Positions 12,658-13,135 of a stretch of DNA of 13,135 nucleotides are shown here, one piece after another (the stretch's first letter is position 1; each line of letters opens with the position of its first letter). Source of the DNA: Deltaproteobacteria bacterium (GTDB lineage: Bacteria > Desulfobacterota > Desulfobaccia > Desulfobaccales > 0-14-0-80-60-11). The stretch lies in contig JAKAGH010000049.1 in NCBI GenBank assembly GCA_021817645.1, positions 1-13,135 on the forward strand, read 5' to 3'. The notes under the pieces were generated by a model that was not told the origin of the DNA, did no database searches, and saw only the letters and a program-made list of their open reading frames with translations. The position numbers and the translations under genes were made by a program.

Positions 12658-13101
12658 TTACCCTGCCCCTCCCCCTGCCTCCTTCTCCGCACCCACGGTA
12701 TGCGCTTCCGGCCCGGGTGCGGGTTCGGTATAGCTCATAATGAACTGGAAGTGGGGAAAGAGCCGGGGCAGGCGCATCATGTTGAAGACCATCACCCCGA
12801 TGGAGAGGCGGTCCAGCCAGGAGGACATGGGCCAGCCCAGGTGCACGGTGATCTTGTGGTCGGCAAGTTCATATTCCACCACCCTCAGTAAGCCTACCAG
12901 ACGGTGATAGAGACTCAGCTTGAGCAGCGGGATCCGGAAGTGGTTGGGGGCCAGTTTGGGGGGGATGCCGGCCCGGGGGGAGTAGAAGGTGATATACGCG
13001 ACATTATCCTCCGCGGCCTGCATCGCGGCTTCATAAGAACGCCGGAAAATCAGGTGCAGATCGGGGGCCGAGGTTTGGGCCAGATAAAGGATGATTTGCA
13101 T
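12658..13101 (-). CDS. Conserved-looking protein of unknown function
   Basis: A 147-residue protein converging on the Ntn-hydrolase gene with only 13 bp between stops. It starts MQIILYLAQTSAPDLHLIFR and has alternating strand/helix stretches (NVAYITFYSPRAG, FRIPLLKLSLYHRLVGLLRV, KITVHLGWPMSSWLDRLSIG), with a disordered Ala/Gly/Glu tail. A GGGG purine stretch lies 8 bases before the ATG. There is no signal peptide or clear membrane segment. I do not recognise the family; codon use matches the GC-rich neighbours, which supports it as a real gene. Confidence 0.65.
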   Translation of the reverse strand: MQIILYLAQTSAPDLHLIFRRSYEAAMQAAEDNVAYITFYSPRAGIPPKLAPNHFRIPLLKLSLYHRLVGLLRVVEYELADHKITVHLGWPMSSWLDRLSIGVMVFNMMRLPRLFPHFQFIMSYTEPAPGPEAHTVGAEKEAGGGAG

Positions 13102-13135
13102 CTCATGGTCCCCTTTCTCGATCTCCCTCTTCTCC

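Overview
The window looks like part of a chromosome of a GC-rich anaerobic bacterium, most likely a deltaproteobacterium (Desulfobacterota/Syntrophobacterales type). This is inferred from the C-terminal CxxCKKIRDD...FSHGICPxC domain on a PAS protein, an FmdE-like protein, tandem DUF4412-like secreted proteins, a CysK/CysRS-like fusion, and GC-rich codons with Leu, Gly and Pro biased to C or G endings. No RNA genes, CRISPR array or complete insertion sequence was seen.

Layout. (1) Positions 1-1135 are the remains of a restriction/toxin-antitoxin locus: the 3' end of an upstream gene, a hairpin, an overlapping MNT nucleotidyltransferase/HEPN pair, and a decayed type I specificity gene (hsdS). 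The hsdS remnant starts inside the HEPN stop codon (ATGA), carries two opposite one-base shifts in homopolymers, and breaks off in its first target-recognition domain. (2) Positions 1165-3270 are a plus-strand group: an FmdE-like protein with a His-rich insert, then two secreted DUF4412-like paralogues. (3) Positions 3271-3638 are a repeat-rich gap between convergent genes. Inverted GTGGTCA-type repeats border it and lie over, or right next to, the stop codons of both flanking genes. (4) Positions 3639-6289, minus strand, hold a 94-residue unknown protein followed by a fusion of cysteine synthase to a cysteinyl-tRNA-synthetase-like domain that has lost HIGH, KMSKS and one zinc Cys.

(5) Positions 6383-9149, minus strand, are a compact AT-richer restriction-modification island, read from 9149 downward: a ribbon-helix-helix-like regulator, a small frameshifted gene, a C5-cytosine methyltransferase, an HNH endonuclease and a Vsr repair endonuclease. 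Every junction overlaps or abuts (ATGA, TAATG, a 13-bp overlap, zero gap), so this is one translationally coupled operon. A perfect 14-bp palindrome just upstream of the regulator could be its operator. (6) Positions 9419-11064, plus strand, hold a long-type glucose-1-phosphate thymidylyltransferase and a coiled-coil protein of unknown function. (7) Positions 11320-13101 hold a PAS protein with three Cys clusters, a proteasome-fold Ntn-hydrolase homologue without the N-terminal Thr nucleophile, and a convergent unknown gene.

The methyltransferase would protect host DNA from the HNH nuclease, and Vsr would repair T:G mismatches left by 5-methylcytosine deamination. The most unusual items are the CysK/CysRS-like pseudo-synthetase fusion, the decayed type I locus around MNT/HEPN, the Ntn-hydrolase homologue without its nucleophile, and the possible small regulatory gene at the head of the restriction operon.
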